Shown: positions 28,011 to 38,272, numbered from the stretch's first letter. The stretch: DNA of 64,000 nucleotides from Segatella copri (GCF_019249655.2 NZ_CP137557.1:650001-714000), one strand, 5' to 3'. Made by a program: numbers and translations. Notes: a model not told the origin generated them from the sequence alone.

Positions 28011-29285
28011 ATGAAACATATATTTATAGCTATCGTTTGCTTGTTGGGCAGTATGAGCTTGCAGTCGTGTCTGCACGATGACAAGGAATTCTTCGACGAG
28101 TCGGCTGCCAACCGCATCGAGAGCACCGTTGAGAATACCCAGAAGATTCTGGAATCTTCTGAGAACGGATGGCAGCTTCATTATTTCACAGGCAAGGGAA
28201 TGACCGGTGGCGGCTACACCTTCCTCATGAAGTTTGCCAATGGCAAGGTGACCGTGGCTGGCGATACAGCCGTTGCTGCGCCTACAGAGCGTGCCACATC
28301 CAGTTATACCGTTGACCGCAGCATGGGTCCTGTGCTCTCTTTCAACACCTATAACGACATCTTCCACTTCCTGGGTGAGCCTACCTACGGCGAGATAGAA
28401 GGTGAGCAGGGCGACTGGGAGTTCGTGATTACCAAGCTTACAGAAGACAGCATCTTCGTAAAGGGTAAGAAGTGGGAGAACGAGATGGTATTCACCCGTA
28501 TGGCTGACGGCGTAGACTGGACTTCCTATCTGGACAGCATCGCCGACGTGCAGAAGCGCCTGGCCGTGAACTACAGCGTGGGCAATTCTTCGGATGCCAG
28601 CAAGAGGGTGGAGATTAACTCTGCCACACGCCGCATCCTATCGCGCACAGCCGACGGACAGGTGGTAGAGCAGCCTTTCTACGTTACTCCAACCGGCATC
28701 CATGCCGTTAACGAGCCAGTGGCTCTGGGTGAGGATAAGGCACAGGACTTCCTGGTGAGCAAGGCAGGTGTGATGACAGCAAAGGGCAACGAGACTCTGA
28801 CCTTGAATTCCTATGCTCCTGGCATTGATACCTGGGTAGGCGAGTGGACACTCTCTGCCATGCAGGGTTCCTGCGATATGACCATCTCGAAGGTGGAAGA
28901 CCAGGAGAACATGCTGAAGGGTACATTCACCACTGGCGGATATACCTATAATATAGGATTGAACTTCAACCCGGAAACGGGTGCCCTCAACCTGCCTTCA
29001 CAGCTGATTGATGACCCTAGCGGGAGATATCCTGCCCTTTGGCTGATGAACGCCGACCTGAATAAGGGAATATTGCTCGGACAGGGTGGTATGAACATCG
29101 TATGGCACGGCGTATCTCAGGAAGGTGACTTCGAGGACGATGGCACACTGGCTTCTGAGGGCTATGCTTCTGATACATTCGTTGCCCTGGCTTGTACCGC
29201 AAAAGGAGAGCCTATCAAGGAGAACAACCAGTACGTGTTTGTCATCGAATGGTATTATCTTTCTAATTTGACTCCAAACAAATAA
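28011..29285 (+). CDS. DUF4302-type lipoprotein
   Basis: The protein has 424 residues. The lipoprotein signal ends LQSC20, followed by LHDDKEFFDESAANR. The sequence SAANRIESTVENTQKILESSENGWQLHYFTG is typical of DUF4302 proteins, which occur with SusC/SusD and the HExxH lipoprotein in Bacteroidota. The rest is beta-rich. The function is unknown. It may be a surface accessory that binds the imported substrate. It starts 9 bp after the metallohydrolase gene. Confidence 0.85.
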   Translation: MKHIFIAIVCLLGSMSLQSCLHDDKEFFDESAANRIESTVENTQKILESSENGWQLHYFTGKGMTGGGYTFLMKFANGKVTVAGDTAVAAPTERATSSYTVDRSMGPVLSFNTYNDIFHFLGEPTYGEIEGEQGDWEFVITKLTEDSIFVKGKKWENEMVFTRMADGVDWTSYLDSIADVQKRLAVNYSVGNSSDASKRVEINSATRRILSRTADGQVVEQPFYVTPTGIHAVNEPVALGEDKAQDFLVSKAGVMTAKGNETLTLNSYAPGIDTWVGEWTLSAMQGSCDMTISKVEDQENMLKGTFTTGGYTYNIGLNFNPETGALNLPSQLIDDPSGRYPALWLMNADLNKGILLGQGGMNIVWHGVSQEGDFEDDGTLASEGYASDTFVALACTAKGEPIKENNQYVFVIEWYYLSNLTPNK

Positions 29286-29294
29286 TCAAGCAAG

Positions 29295-30482
29295 ATGAAG
29301 AAATCTATATATATAATAGGTATGGCTGCCATGGGGCTGATGGCCTCATGCAGCAGTGACAGCGATTATCAGGCTGTGGCCGAGAGCACTATCAACGTGC
29401 TTTCTGCCCAGACTTCGCTCGGACCTAATGCCAGCGAGGGTGAAGTAACCGTGGACTGTACTCCTGCCAAGGCTTACACCGACGAACCTTCATGGCTCAG
29501 CGCCAGCATCGAGGGCAGCACCGTGAAGCTGGCTGCTCTTGCCAACGACTCTCGCCAGTCGCGCAACGCCAAGCTGGTTATCAAGAAGACAGAGGCCGAC
29601 TCTGTGGTAATCAATGTTTCTCAGTATGGTCTGGTGCTCGAGATGAACAAGGCTGATATGATTTTCAGCAACGACGCGGCTACGGAGTTCGTGAAGGCAT
29701 ACAGTTCCAACGCTGATGTGAAGGTTATCTATGCTCCTGAGTGGGCAAAGGCTTCGGTTGATACCGTGAGCAAGGAATTGAAGGTATTGCTCAGCGAGAA
29801 TACTACAGGTCATCTGCGTGCCGACTACATTAAGTATCAGGTGGCAGCCGTTACAGACTCTTTCGTAGTGAAGCAGTTTGACTTCGACAAGGATATTGCC
29901 GGCGAGTATGTTTATTCTTACTACGATTTCAACGAGGATGACAAGCTGGAGCAGCAGGTCGTTTATGCTACATTGAGCCGCACCGAGCTTTCTATTCCTG
30001 AAATGGGACTGGTATTCCCAATCACTGTGAATGAGAAAACAGGTAGCGTGGAGACCCGCAGCAGCCAGTGCCTGGGTAAGGTGGGTAAGTACTTTATCTA
30101 CGATACCTTCCTCGACGAGGATGCCGCTTACTACATGGGTTCAGAGTCTGGAGTTATTTCTGCCACATTCAAGTATAGTGAGCAGTATGGTACTTACGGA
30201 TTCTTTGGCGGTACTGCCTACAATGTCAACAATCAGACTGGCAACTTCCTGGCTATGATTCTGCAGGTGTTCAAGGCGAAGAGTCCTTCCAAATCTAACT
30301 ACGTGCTCGATCAGGGTTGGATGGTACAGCCATTCCTCAAGGAAATATCAAAGGGCGGTGATGCATCTTCTGCCAAGCGTCAGGCTCCTGCCCTGGCTCG
30401 CCAGATGGGGCCATCTGCCAGCAGTATAGCAGCCAAGCTTGCTGTATGGCAGTCGTATCGCAAATCATCTATCATAAAATAA
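29295..30482 (+). CDS. BACON-domain surface lipoprotein
   Basis: The protein has 395 residues. The lipoprotein signal ends LMASC19, followed by SSDSDYQ. A BACON-like beta-sandwich (about 30-115: STINVLSAQTSLGPNASEGEVTVDCTP, PSWLSASIEG, VVINVSQYGL) matches the Bacteroidota domain seen in many surface proteins of Sus-like systems. A second partly similar unit may follow (about 115-200). The C-terminal half (about 200-395) is unrecognised. It is probably a surface binding or spacer protein. It starts 9 bp after the DUF4302 gene. Confidence 0.82.
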   Translation: MKKSIYIIGMAAMGLMASCSSDSDYQAVAESTINVLSAQTSLGPNASEGEVTVDCTPAKAYTDEPSWLSASIEGSTVKLAALANDSRQSRNAKLVIKKTEADSVVINVSQYGLVLEMNKADMIFSNDAATEFVKAYSSNADVKVIYAPEWAKASVDTVSKELKVLLSENTTGHLRADYIKYQVAAVTDSFVVKQFDFDKDIAGEYVYSYYDFNEDDKLEQQVVYATLSRTELSIPEMGLVFPITVNEKTGSVETRSSQCLGKVGKYFIYDTFLDEDAAYYMGSESGVISATFKYSEQYGTYGFFGGTAYNVNNQTGNFLAMILQVFKAKSPSKSNYVLDQGWMVQPFLKEISKGGDASSAKRQAPALARQMGPSASSIAAKLAVWQSYRKSSIIK

Positions 30483-30502
30483 ACTTAATAAAATAAGTAA
30501 TC

Positions 30503-33500
30503 ATGAGATTATTATCTACACTTTGCCTTTCTTTGCTCCTGGGAGCAAGCGGCACAGCGGCGATGGCCTCCAGCAAGGCATCGTTTGCCAAGAAGTTTAA
30601 GAATGCTGATATCCATCGCTTGGTTTCTGTGCCAGGTATGGTGAATTGCAGCAACAGTGCTTACCAGATGCGCCAGGCTGGCTTTGCCAACATCAGCAAT
30701 GCTCCTTCACGCATAGGCGACACCCCTACCAATTCGGCATCGGGCGAGGCTTACGGATGGGTTACCGGTTCTGACGGCGGCAACTGGTATTTCACCCAGA
30801 GCATCGTTTCTAGAGACTCAGTATACAGCGAGTATTATACTGCTCACTTCCATGAGTCTTCAGAAATCACGCTGTTCGATAACAACCACAAGCAAGTGGG
30901 CTCTTTCAGCGTCAAGGTTCCTGAAGGATGGAAGCATGTGGCAAATATCACTCCATACGGTCCTGTTACCAAGAAACTTTTCGATAAGGACGGGAAGTCT
31001 AACGAAATTCTGGTGGAGTTCCACGATGCCTTCAACGGCGAAAACAAGTATCTGACTCGTGCCTACGATGTCAATACCGGTGAAATCAAGTTCGAGATGG
31101 AGGGTACCGGTCTGGTATTCGACGCATCTAAGGGCTGGAACAGCTACCAGCGCCTGATTATGACTCACGAGTCTGACAGCCTGTATAACATCGATGTCAT
31201 CGCTCCTCCTGCCTTGGGAAAGGACAATTGGTACGTGGAGAAAACCTTCAGCTTCAACATCGACAACAAAATCAACTATCTGCAGGGTTCCTGCTTCAAC
31301 TGTATGAACGTGGATGGCACTCCTTACTATGTTCTGGCACAGTATGAGAAGCCATATACCGATACCGATGCAGGTGATGGTAACCTGGATATCACACAGA
31401 ATCCAGACAACTTCCTGGTGTTGAAAACTTTGGACAAGAACTACAAGCAGGTGGATAGCCTCCGTGTTTCCATCAATGCTCCTGAGGGCGTTCCTTACCG
31501 TTCTGCTGCCTTCGGTCTCTTCGGCAACAACGACTTGTCTGAGGGCTACTTTAGCAACAACGGCAAATTGAACTACGTGGTAGAGCTTCTCGACTATACT
31601 CCTTCTCTGGATGCCGACCTGGCTTCTTTTGCCGTTTACGATTCAGAGCATGGTAAGTTGAAGGATATCTGCGATAATGTGACAAGCAACCAGTGGGCTT
31701 TGCTGAACACCATCCATGGCAAGTCTGACCAGATGTGGTTCCTGCAGACCCTGGGTACAGGCGAGAGTGCTGCCCAGCAGATTCAGCTGGTAGATGTTCC
31801 TTCCTGCGAGAAGGCAGGTGTGTTGCCACAGAACATCGACGGTAACAATATCTCATCTAACTTCGACCGTTACCCAACTTCTGCCAATGCGCAGGGCTAT
31901 CAGTATGTCATTGCTTTGGCAAATGCTGAGGGTAACGAGGCTGGTGAGGTTCTGGCTCCTATCGCTTGGGTGAACCCAGACTGCACCATCGATCATGTGG
32001 ACAGACTTAACCTGGGTACAAAGGCTGAGCTCTTCACTCCATTGCTCAACAGCACATCACTCAACCCATATCTCTTTAACACAGATGATGATATGGAATA
32101 TGTATACCTTGCCAAGAAGCGCCGCGATGATGGTACCAAGCTCGACAACGTATTGGAGATTGCCAAGGTTGACGGAACCGTCCTGAAGTCATGGCGTGGT
32201 GATGATACTCATTCTATCTCACAGGCAGGTTTCCCAGTGATGAACGAATTGGGCAAGTACCAGATGTTCGTTGTGTTCAGCGATACTGAGAACAACAAGT
32301 ATGACATGAGCTTCTACGACCTTCCTTTCACCAAGTTTGAAGAGGGCGGTAAGGGTACTGTAGAGGATCCATACCTGATTTCTACTACGGGTGACTTCCA
32401 GCAGATGGCTCTGGAGCCAACCAAGAGCTACAAGCTGGTGGCTGACATCGATATGGCGAAGGCTGCACAGTGGTGGGCTCCTATCAAGAGCTTCACTGGT
32501 TCTTTGGATGGTGATGGTCATACTGTATATAACCTCGGTATCAAGACTACAGATGGTCATGTAGGTTTGTTTGGCTCACTCGATATCAATGGTGTTGCCA
32601 AGAACCTGAATTTTGTGAACCCTACTGTTGATGTAACTAATACCAACCAGTATATAGGTGTGTTGGCTGGTGAGACCAGCTATTCTACTGATAGCAAGGC
32701 TGAGGGTGCCAATGTGGATAATATCTCTGTTTATGGTGCCAAGATTGCTGGCGAGGATGCGATGGTTTCAGCTGCGGGTGGTCTCGTAGGTTGCGCTAAT
32801 CTCTATACCAATATTGCCAACAGTTCTTTCCAGGGCAAGATTTCTTTGCCTAACTCTGAGAATGTGGGTGGTATCGTTGGTCAGACTCGTACAAGTTCTG
32901 GCGTAAATGCATGCTATGCAAATGTAAATGCCACAGCCAAGAGCAATCTGGGTGGTATCGTAGGTATTGCCGGTTCTGTTCAGGATAAGTGTGCGTTCTC
33001 CAACTGCGAGGTTCGCGGTAAGTTGACTGCAGAGAATACAGTAGGTGGTTTTATCGGTGATAATTACTTCAACAATATCTCTAATGTTATCAGCCATGCT
33101 GATATCGTAGCAACCAACAAGTCTACCTGGAACGGATATGCAGCAGGTGGTATCCTTGGTGTGATGGAGAGTGACTGGTCTGGTAAGGCTGCCGGATCTG
33201 TAAAGAACTGCGTCTTCGACGGCTCTATCAAGGCTTTCGAAAATGGTGAAGAGGTAAGCAACCCTGCTACTACTCATCAGATTGCCGGTAGAACTATCGC
33301 TGATGAGGACTATGCTGAGGGTGAGACTCCTAAGACAGAGACTCGCCTTTCTAACAACTATACTACCAACAATATGGGTAGCACAGATGCTGCCAGCGTA
33401 GAGGGTGCCTACAAGGCAGCCAAGGAGATGAACAAGGACTTCTTCACAGGTTTGCAGTATGCTTACGGAAACACACTCGCTGAGCCTTGGAAGGAGGACG

Positions 33501-34045
33501 GAAGCAAGATTCCTACTCTTTACTTCAACAATATTGCAAAGGCTCTCGCTGTCAGCTCTGATGACGTAACTGTAGGTACTACCGATGAGGGAGCTGTTGT
33601 AGTTCAGGTTTCTGTATATGGTATGGAGAACCCAGACCTGGAGTCTGACCTGGAAGTTTCTGCTGTTGGTAATGCTACTGCTACTCTTGGTGAGGCTCAT
33701 GGCAACAGCATCGACCTGGTTATCAAGGGTACGAAGATGGGTGTCGGTGTGGTTACCGTTAGCTACGGTGATTTCTCTGCTACAATCAATGTATCAGTTC
33801 TCAAGAACTATGTAAGCGGTATCGAGAACGTAGAGGATGCTGCGGCTTTGGTTATCAAGGCAGCTGACGCTCAGATTTCTGCCGAGGGTGCTGACGCTAT
33901 CTATGTTTACAGCGTAAACGGCAAGCTCGTAGGCAAGACTTCTGGTGCTGCTTTCAGCACAGCAGGTTTGACCTCTGGTCTCTACATCGTAAAGGCAACT
34001 GATAAGGCTGGTCATAAGGCTACAGCCAAGTTTGTTATCAAGTAA
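30503..34045 (+). CDS. Large secreted protein with GLUG-like repeats and T9SS tail
   Basis: The protein has 1,180 residues. It has a signal peptide (about 1-22), a large N-terminal part (about 25-610) without a clear family, and a region from about 618 that starts GTVEDPYLISTTGDFQQMAL. This region continues as repeats (FTGSLDGDGHTVYNLGI, VGLFGSLDINGVAKNLNFVN, VGGIVGQTRTSSGVNACYAN, LGGIVGIAGS, VGGFIGDNYF) typical of GLUG/beta-helix surface proteins. A small beta domain follows, then a sorting domain (IYVYSVNGKLVGKTSG, AGLTSGLYIVKA, KATAKFVIK). It is exported by the T9SS. It may be an adhesin or substrate binder. The M6 protease gene starts 2 bp after its stop codon, so the two are translationally close. 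Confidence 0.87.
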   Translation: MRLLSTLCLSLLLGASGTAAMASSKASFAKKFKNADIHRLVSVPGMVNCSNSAYQMRQAGFANISNAPSRIGDTPTNSASGEAYGWVTGSDGGNWYFTQSIVSRDSVYSEYYTAHFHESSEITLFDNNHKQVGSFSVKVPEGWKHVANITPYGPVTKKLFDKDGKSNEILVEFHDAFNGENKYLTRAYDVNTGEIKFEMEGTGLVFDASKGWNSYQRLIMTHESDSLYNIDVIAPPALGKDNWYVEKTFSFNIDNKINYLQGSCFNCMNVDGTPYYVLAQYEKPYTDTDAGDGNLDITQNPDNFLVLKTLDKNYKQVDSLRVSINAPEGVPYRSAAFGLFGNNDLSEGYFSNNGKLNYVVELLDYTPSLDADLASFAVYDSEHGKLKDICDNVTSNQWALLNTIHGKSDQMWFLQTLGTGESAAQQIQLVDVPSCEKAGVLPQNIDGNNISSNFDRYPTSANAQGYQYVIALANAEGNEAGEVLAPIAWVNPDCTIDHVDRLNLGTKAELFTPLLNSTSLNPYLFNTDDDMEYVYLAKKRRDDGTKLDNVLEIAKVDGTVLKSWRGDDTHSISQAGFPVMNELGKYQMFVVFSDTENNKYDMSFYDLPFTKFEEGGKGTVEDPYLISTTGDFQQMALEPTKSYKLVADIDMAKAAQWWAPIKSFTGSLDGDGHTVYNLGIKTTDGHVGLFGSLDINGVAKNLNFVNPTVDVTNTNQYIGVLAGETSYSTDSKAEGANVDNISVYGAKIAGEDAMVSAAGGLVGCANLYTNIANSSFQGKISLPNSENVGGIVGQTRTSSGVNACYANVNATAKSNLGGIVGIAGSVQDKCAFSNCEVRGKLTAENTVGGFIGDNYFNNISNVISHADIVATNKSTWNGYAAGGILGVMESDWSGKAAGSVKNCVFDGSIKAFENGEEVSNPATTHQIAGRTIADEDYAEGETPKTETRLSNNYTTNNMGSTDAASVEGAYKAAKEMNKDFFTGLQYAYGNTLAEPWKEDGSKIPTLYFNNIAKALAVSSDDVTVGTTDEGAVVVQVSVYGMENPDLESDLEVSAVGNATATLGEAHGNSIDLVIKGTKMGVGVVTVSYGDFSATINVSVLKNYVSGIENVEDAAALVIKAADAQISAEGADAIYVYSVNGKLVGKTSGAAFSTAGLTSGLYIVKATDKAGHKATAKFVIK

Positions 34046-34047
34046 GT

Positions 34048-36870
34048 ATGAAAAAATTAATCATATTCAGTTTATTGGTGGTCTGCTTTGTGCAGGCCAC
34101 CTTTGCTATTCCTGCTTATCCGAAACCATTGAAGGTGAAGCAGGCTGATGGCTCCTGGATCACCATCCAGATGCATGGTGATGAGCATGGCCATTATGTG
34201 ATGAGTTCCGACGGCATTCCGCTCGTGTTCAATGCCCAGCTGCGAAACTACGAGTATGCCGATTGGAAGAATGGTGGGGTGCAGGCTAGCGGCATCAAGG
34301 CTACAGAGGCTTCTGACAGAAGTGCTCAGGTCAAGAAGTTCATCGAAAGCCAGGACAAGTCTGCCATCTTGGAATCTTTCAAGCGTGCCCGTCAGCAGCA
34401 GTTGCAGCAAGTCTTCTCGTCTCGCAGAAATGCTTCTCTAAAAAACGGCATCAATTCTGCGTCCTCGCTCTCAGCGGTTTCATCGCTGGTCTCCCGTTCC
34501 AGCAGCAATCCGCAGGAAGAAAAATTAAATAATTTCCCTACCACAGGCGAAGTTCACTCATTGGTCATCTTGGTGCAGTTTGCTGATACGAAGTTTTCTA
34601 CCGTGGGTAGCGATGCGCATCAGTTCTTCAACAGTATGCTCAATGAACCGGGTTTTACTTATAGCAATGGTGCCAACGGAAGTGCGAGAGATTTCTATGT
34701 GAACAGCTCCAATGGCAAATTCCAGCCTCAGTTTGATGTCATCGGCCCTGTAACATTGCCAAAGAAGTATTCTTATTATGGAGCCAACAAGGGTTCTTCT
34801 GTAGATAATCCGGTAGCCCTGGAGGAGTTCGTGAGAGAGGCTTGTACTCTTGCCGACCCATTGGTGGATTTCTCTCAGTATGATCACAACCAGGATGGCT
34901 TCGTCGACAATATCTACTTCTTCTATGCCGGAAAGGGTGAGGCTGATTCGGGTGATGGCAATGCCATCTGGCCACATTCAGCCTATTATGCTGATATCGC
35001 CAAGGAAGCTGGAGCTACCCAGAAGTCGCTGAAGCTGGATGGCATCGAGGTGGGCAATTATACCTGCAGCAACGAAATCAATGGTACCGTCATCAAACCT
35101 CAGCCTGCGGGCATCGGTACCTTCGTGCATGAATTCGGTCATGTGCTCGGTCTTGCCGATCATTATGATATATATTATGGCATGGCAACCTTTACCCCTG
35201 GTTCCTTCGATACCATGGATCGGGCTTCCTACAACAACAATGGCAATACGCCTGCGGCATTCTCTGCCTACGAGCGTGCCTGCCTGGGATGGCTCGACCT
35301 GACCGTGTTGAACAGCGGAGTGGATACCCTCAATGTTCTGCCAGATCTGAACGACAGCAACAAGGCATACGTGGTGCCTGTGGGTGGAACCAACGATGAG
35401 GAATACTTCATCATGGAGAATCGCCAGCAGAAGGGATGGGATGAGTTTATCCCTGGCCATGGCATGCTGCTCTGGCATATTGATTTTGATGCCAAGACTT
35501 GGGAAAAAAACGAGGTGAACATCACGGGCTCTCATCAGCGCATTGATATTGTTGAAGCTGATAACAAGCGCACCGACAATACCCGTACGGGAGATCCGTA
35601 CCCTGGAACTTCGAAGGTAACCCAATGCGATTTGACTTCCTGGTCGGGCGGCAAGGTGATGTCGCTGGATGATATCGAGGAGAAAGATGGCATCATCAAT
35701 CTTATGCTCGGCGGACTGGACCTGAAGCTGAATACGCCGGAAGTGAATATTGCCGAAGTGAAGGATAGCAGCGTTGTGGTAGGATGGGCTGATGTGCCTG
35801 TTGCCAAGAGATATGTATTGAATGTCTACTCTGTGGTGGATGGACAGAAAGAAGTTCTTCCGCTCTATAATAATAAGGTATATGCCGAGGCGCAGTCTTC
35901 TCTTCCTATCGAGGGCTTGAAGCCTGAAACCACCTACGAGATGACCTTGAAGGCTGATCGCGGCTCTTATTCTTCTGACGTCTACAGCCAGAAGTTCACA
36001 ACCACCGCAATACCTTTCAGCAAGTATTATGTGACGGATGTGAAGACAACAGCTGTGGATGAAACGGGCTTCACGGCTTCATGGACAGGTATGGATACCG
36101 TAGACGATTACGTGGTGACCTTGCATAAGTTGGTTTATGCTTCAGAGGCAACCCAGAAGGGCTATGACTTCGGCAACGAACTGGAGGGCATGCCATCACT
36201 TTGGGAAACCAATGGAAACCTGAGCATGACTTCGTATGGCGAGGAAGTGCCTTGTCTCCGTCTGAACAAGATGGATTCCTATCTGAAGATGGCATCTGCC
36301 AAGGAACGTATCTCTTCTGTGAAGTTCTTCGCCAAGTCTTCTTCTTCAACCAAGGCAACCTTGGCAGTAGAGGCTTATCAGGATGGAGAATGGAAGCAGA
36401 TTGCCGCCTTGCAGGGTGGTACCGACATGGCTTCGGGCAATACTTACAGCTATGAATTGCCGGAGTTGGCTGATTCTGTGAGACTGAAAGTCATCCAGCG
36501 TACTTCCGGTGCCTTCTATATCGACGATGTTCTTTTGGGATGCAATGCCCTGAAGCACGAGCCTGTGGCAGCTTATCAGAAGGTTTCTACCAATGGTAAG
36601 ACTGAGTTCGCATTCTCCGGTCTGGAATCAGGATCCGCCTATGCTCTGGTAGTAAACGCCAAGAAGGAGGGTGAGCTTTCTTACGATTCAAAGGAACTCA
36701 TCGTGGTACCAGCAAGTTCTACGGGCATTGGCTCCATCACTACTGACTACACTGATAAGAGTCAGATGAGATGTTACGATATCAATGGTCGCCTGGTATC
36801 TGCCAAGGAGATACGTCACGGCATTTATATCGTGAAGCAGGGAAACAAGGTTTATAAAATCGTAAAATAA
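34048..36870 (+). CDS. M6-family secreted zinc metalloprotease with T9SS tail (second copy)
   Basis: The protein has 940 residues with a signal peptide of about 20 residues. The pro-region (KPLKVKQADGSWITIQMHGDEHGHYVMSSDGIPLV) mirrors that of the protease at 5856. The catalytic domain (about 170-545) has HEFGHVLGLADHYD with H361, E362, H365 and D371. FN3-like domains (about 565-650 and 660-880, the latter interrupted by a sandwich insert) and a short sorting domain (CYDINGRLV, HGIYIVKQGNKVYKIVK) follow. It is probably a surface or secreted endopeptidase that makes peptides for the SusCD pair of the same operon. Gap to the previous gene: 2 bp. Confidence 0.94.
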   Translation: MKKLIIFSLLVVCFVQATFAIPAYPKPLKVKQADGSWITIQMHGDEHGHYVMSSDGIPLVFNAQLRNYEYADWKNGGVQASGIKATEASDRSAQVKKFIESQDKSAILESFKRARQQQLQQVFSSRRNASLKNGINSASSLSAVSSLVSRSSSNPQEEKLNNFPTTGEVHSLVILVQFADTKFSTVGSDAHQFFNSMLNEPGFTYSNGANGSARDFYVNSSNGKFQPQFDVIGPVTLPKKYSYYGANKGSSVDNPVALEEFVREACTLADPLVDFSQYDHNQDGFVDNIYFFYAGKGEADSGDGNAIWPHSAYYADIAKEAGATQKSLKLDGIEVGNYTCSNEINGTVIKPQPAGIGTFVHEFGHVLGLADHYDIYYGMATFTPGSFDTMDRASYNNNGNTPAAFSAYERACLGWLDLTVLNSGVDTLNVLPDLNDSNKAYVVPVGGTNDEEYFIMENRQQKGWDEFIPGHGMLLWHIDFDAKTWEKNEVNITGSHQRIDIVEADNKRTDNTRTGDPYPGTSKVTQCDLTSWSGGKVMSLDDIEEKDGIINLMLGGLDLKLNTPEVNIAEVKDSSVVVGWADVPVAKRYVLNVYSVVDGQKEVLPLYNNKVYAEAQSSLPIEGLKPETTYEMTLKADRGSYSSDVYSQKFTTTAIPFSKYYVTDVKTTAVDETGFTASWTGMDTVDDYVVTLHKLVYASEATQKGYDFGNELEGMPSLWETNGNLSMTSYGEEVPCLRLNKMDSYLKMASAKERISSVKFFAKSSSSTKATLAVEAYQDGEWKQIAALQGGTDMASGNTYSYELPELADSVRLKVIQRTSGAFYIDDVLLGCNALKHEPVAAYQKVSTNGKTEFAFSGLESGSAYALVVNAKKEGELSYDSKELIVVPASSTGIGSITTDYTDKSQMRCYDINGRLVSAKEIRHGIYIVKQGNKVYKIVK

Positions 36871-36906
36871 TATTTTTTAGTATTAACATTTTAAAAGAGA
36901 GTAAAA

Positions 36907-38220
36907 ATGAAGAAACAACTACTTTTTGCCGCTATGCTCATGTTGAGCGCAGCACCAGCAGTTTCAGTATCAGCTGCCTAGCCATTTGCCGCAGCTGCAG
37001 AAGAGGGTCAGACACTTGCAACACAAGAGCAGTATGATGCACTGCAGAAGTCTATCAGTGACTTGCAGCAGAACATCGACGCCATGTTGAAGGAAATCAA
37101 CGAGAAGTATGCGGATGCAGAAGATACAAAGGGCTCGTTGGAATTTAATAAGAGCAGTCTTTCTGATATGGCTGCTGAAGTGAAGGATAAGTTTGCTGCA
37201 GGGACTCTTACTGCTGCAGAGGTTGAAAGCTATCAGGCTCAAGTAGCAGAGATGGCAGAAGGTCTCAAGGATGCAGTGAAGAATGCAGAGCAGGAGGTTT
37301 ATTCTTTCCAGGTGAATACTCATTATCAGAATGCTTCTATGCATAAGTCTGAATGTTTGGGAAAGGTTCCTGAGAACGTGCAGAATTATTATGCGCCTTC
37401 TTTCGATGACCTGGATGCCGAGATGATGCAGGTTTACATGCCTGTCATGATGGGTGGTCCTATCGAGTCTGCAGAAAAGGCTAAGGAGATGTGTAATCAG
37501 TTTGATGCTATCAGTGCAAAGGCTGATACCCTCTTGGCTGCATCAAAGAAAGCCAGCACTTTGCTGGATGACATCACTGCAACGCTCGCTTCATTGGATG
37601 CTGAAATAGCAAAGATAAAGAAGGATTTCCCTGAGTATGACCTTTCTGCGGTAAATGAATCTGCAGAGTATTGGAAGAACCTTGCTGCTGAGTTTGCTCA
37701 GGCACCAGCCGATCCTACGGCTCCTTATACAGAAAGCAAGATTGATGGTTTTGTAGAGAGCTTTGGTTATTTCAAGGTGAATATCTCCGACTTGTATGCT
37801 CAGGCACAGAAGGATGAGTGGATGGCTCAGTTTAACGCAAAGTATTATCCAGCTTCTCAGAAGATGGATGAATACATCTCTACCCTTGACTCAGAGTGTC
37901 CAACAGTAAAGGATGAGTACTTAACCAAGCTGGATGACCTCAATGTAGAGATGAGCCAGATGTTCATGAAGCTTTATCAGGAAGACTTGACTCAGGAGCA
38001 GTTCAACGCGATGTTGGCTAGAATTGACGCTATCCTGGCTGAGGCTCAGAAGATTGTAGATGAGGCTAAAGAGGCTGAGAAGGTTGCAACCGGCATCAGC
38101 GACATCACTGTCAACAAGGCTACTAAGGCAGGCAATGTTTATTCTCTTGATGGCAAGCGTGTAAGCAAGTCAGCCAAGGGTCTTGTCATCATCAATGGCA
38201 AGAAGGTGGTTTTGAAGTAA
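36907..38220 (+). pseudogene. Secreted coiled-coil protein gene interrupted by an in-frame amber (TAG) codon
   Basis: An ATG at 36907 opens a signal peptide (MKKQLLFAAMLMLSAAPAVS). The 25th codon is TAG (36979-36981). The same frame then runs open for 412 codons to 38220. The codons flanking the TAG (VSAA / PFAAAAEEG) read smoothly, so a single change from CAG (Gln) to TAG is the simplest explanation. The body is helical and Glu/Lys-rich (coiled coil), and the C-terminus (GNVYSLDGKRVSKSAKGLVIINGKKVVLK) resembles a short T9SS tail. Restart at an internal ATG (37063) would give a 385-aa product without an export signal. It is the last gene of the Sus-like operon, 36 bp after the M6 protease. 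A sequencing error is possible. Confidence 0.85.
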
Positions 38221-38272
38221 TTCAGATTTCTCGTTATCCCTGAAAAATGGGTTTAGAATAAGCTTTAGATAA

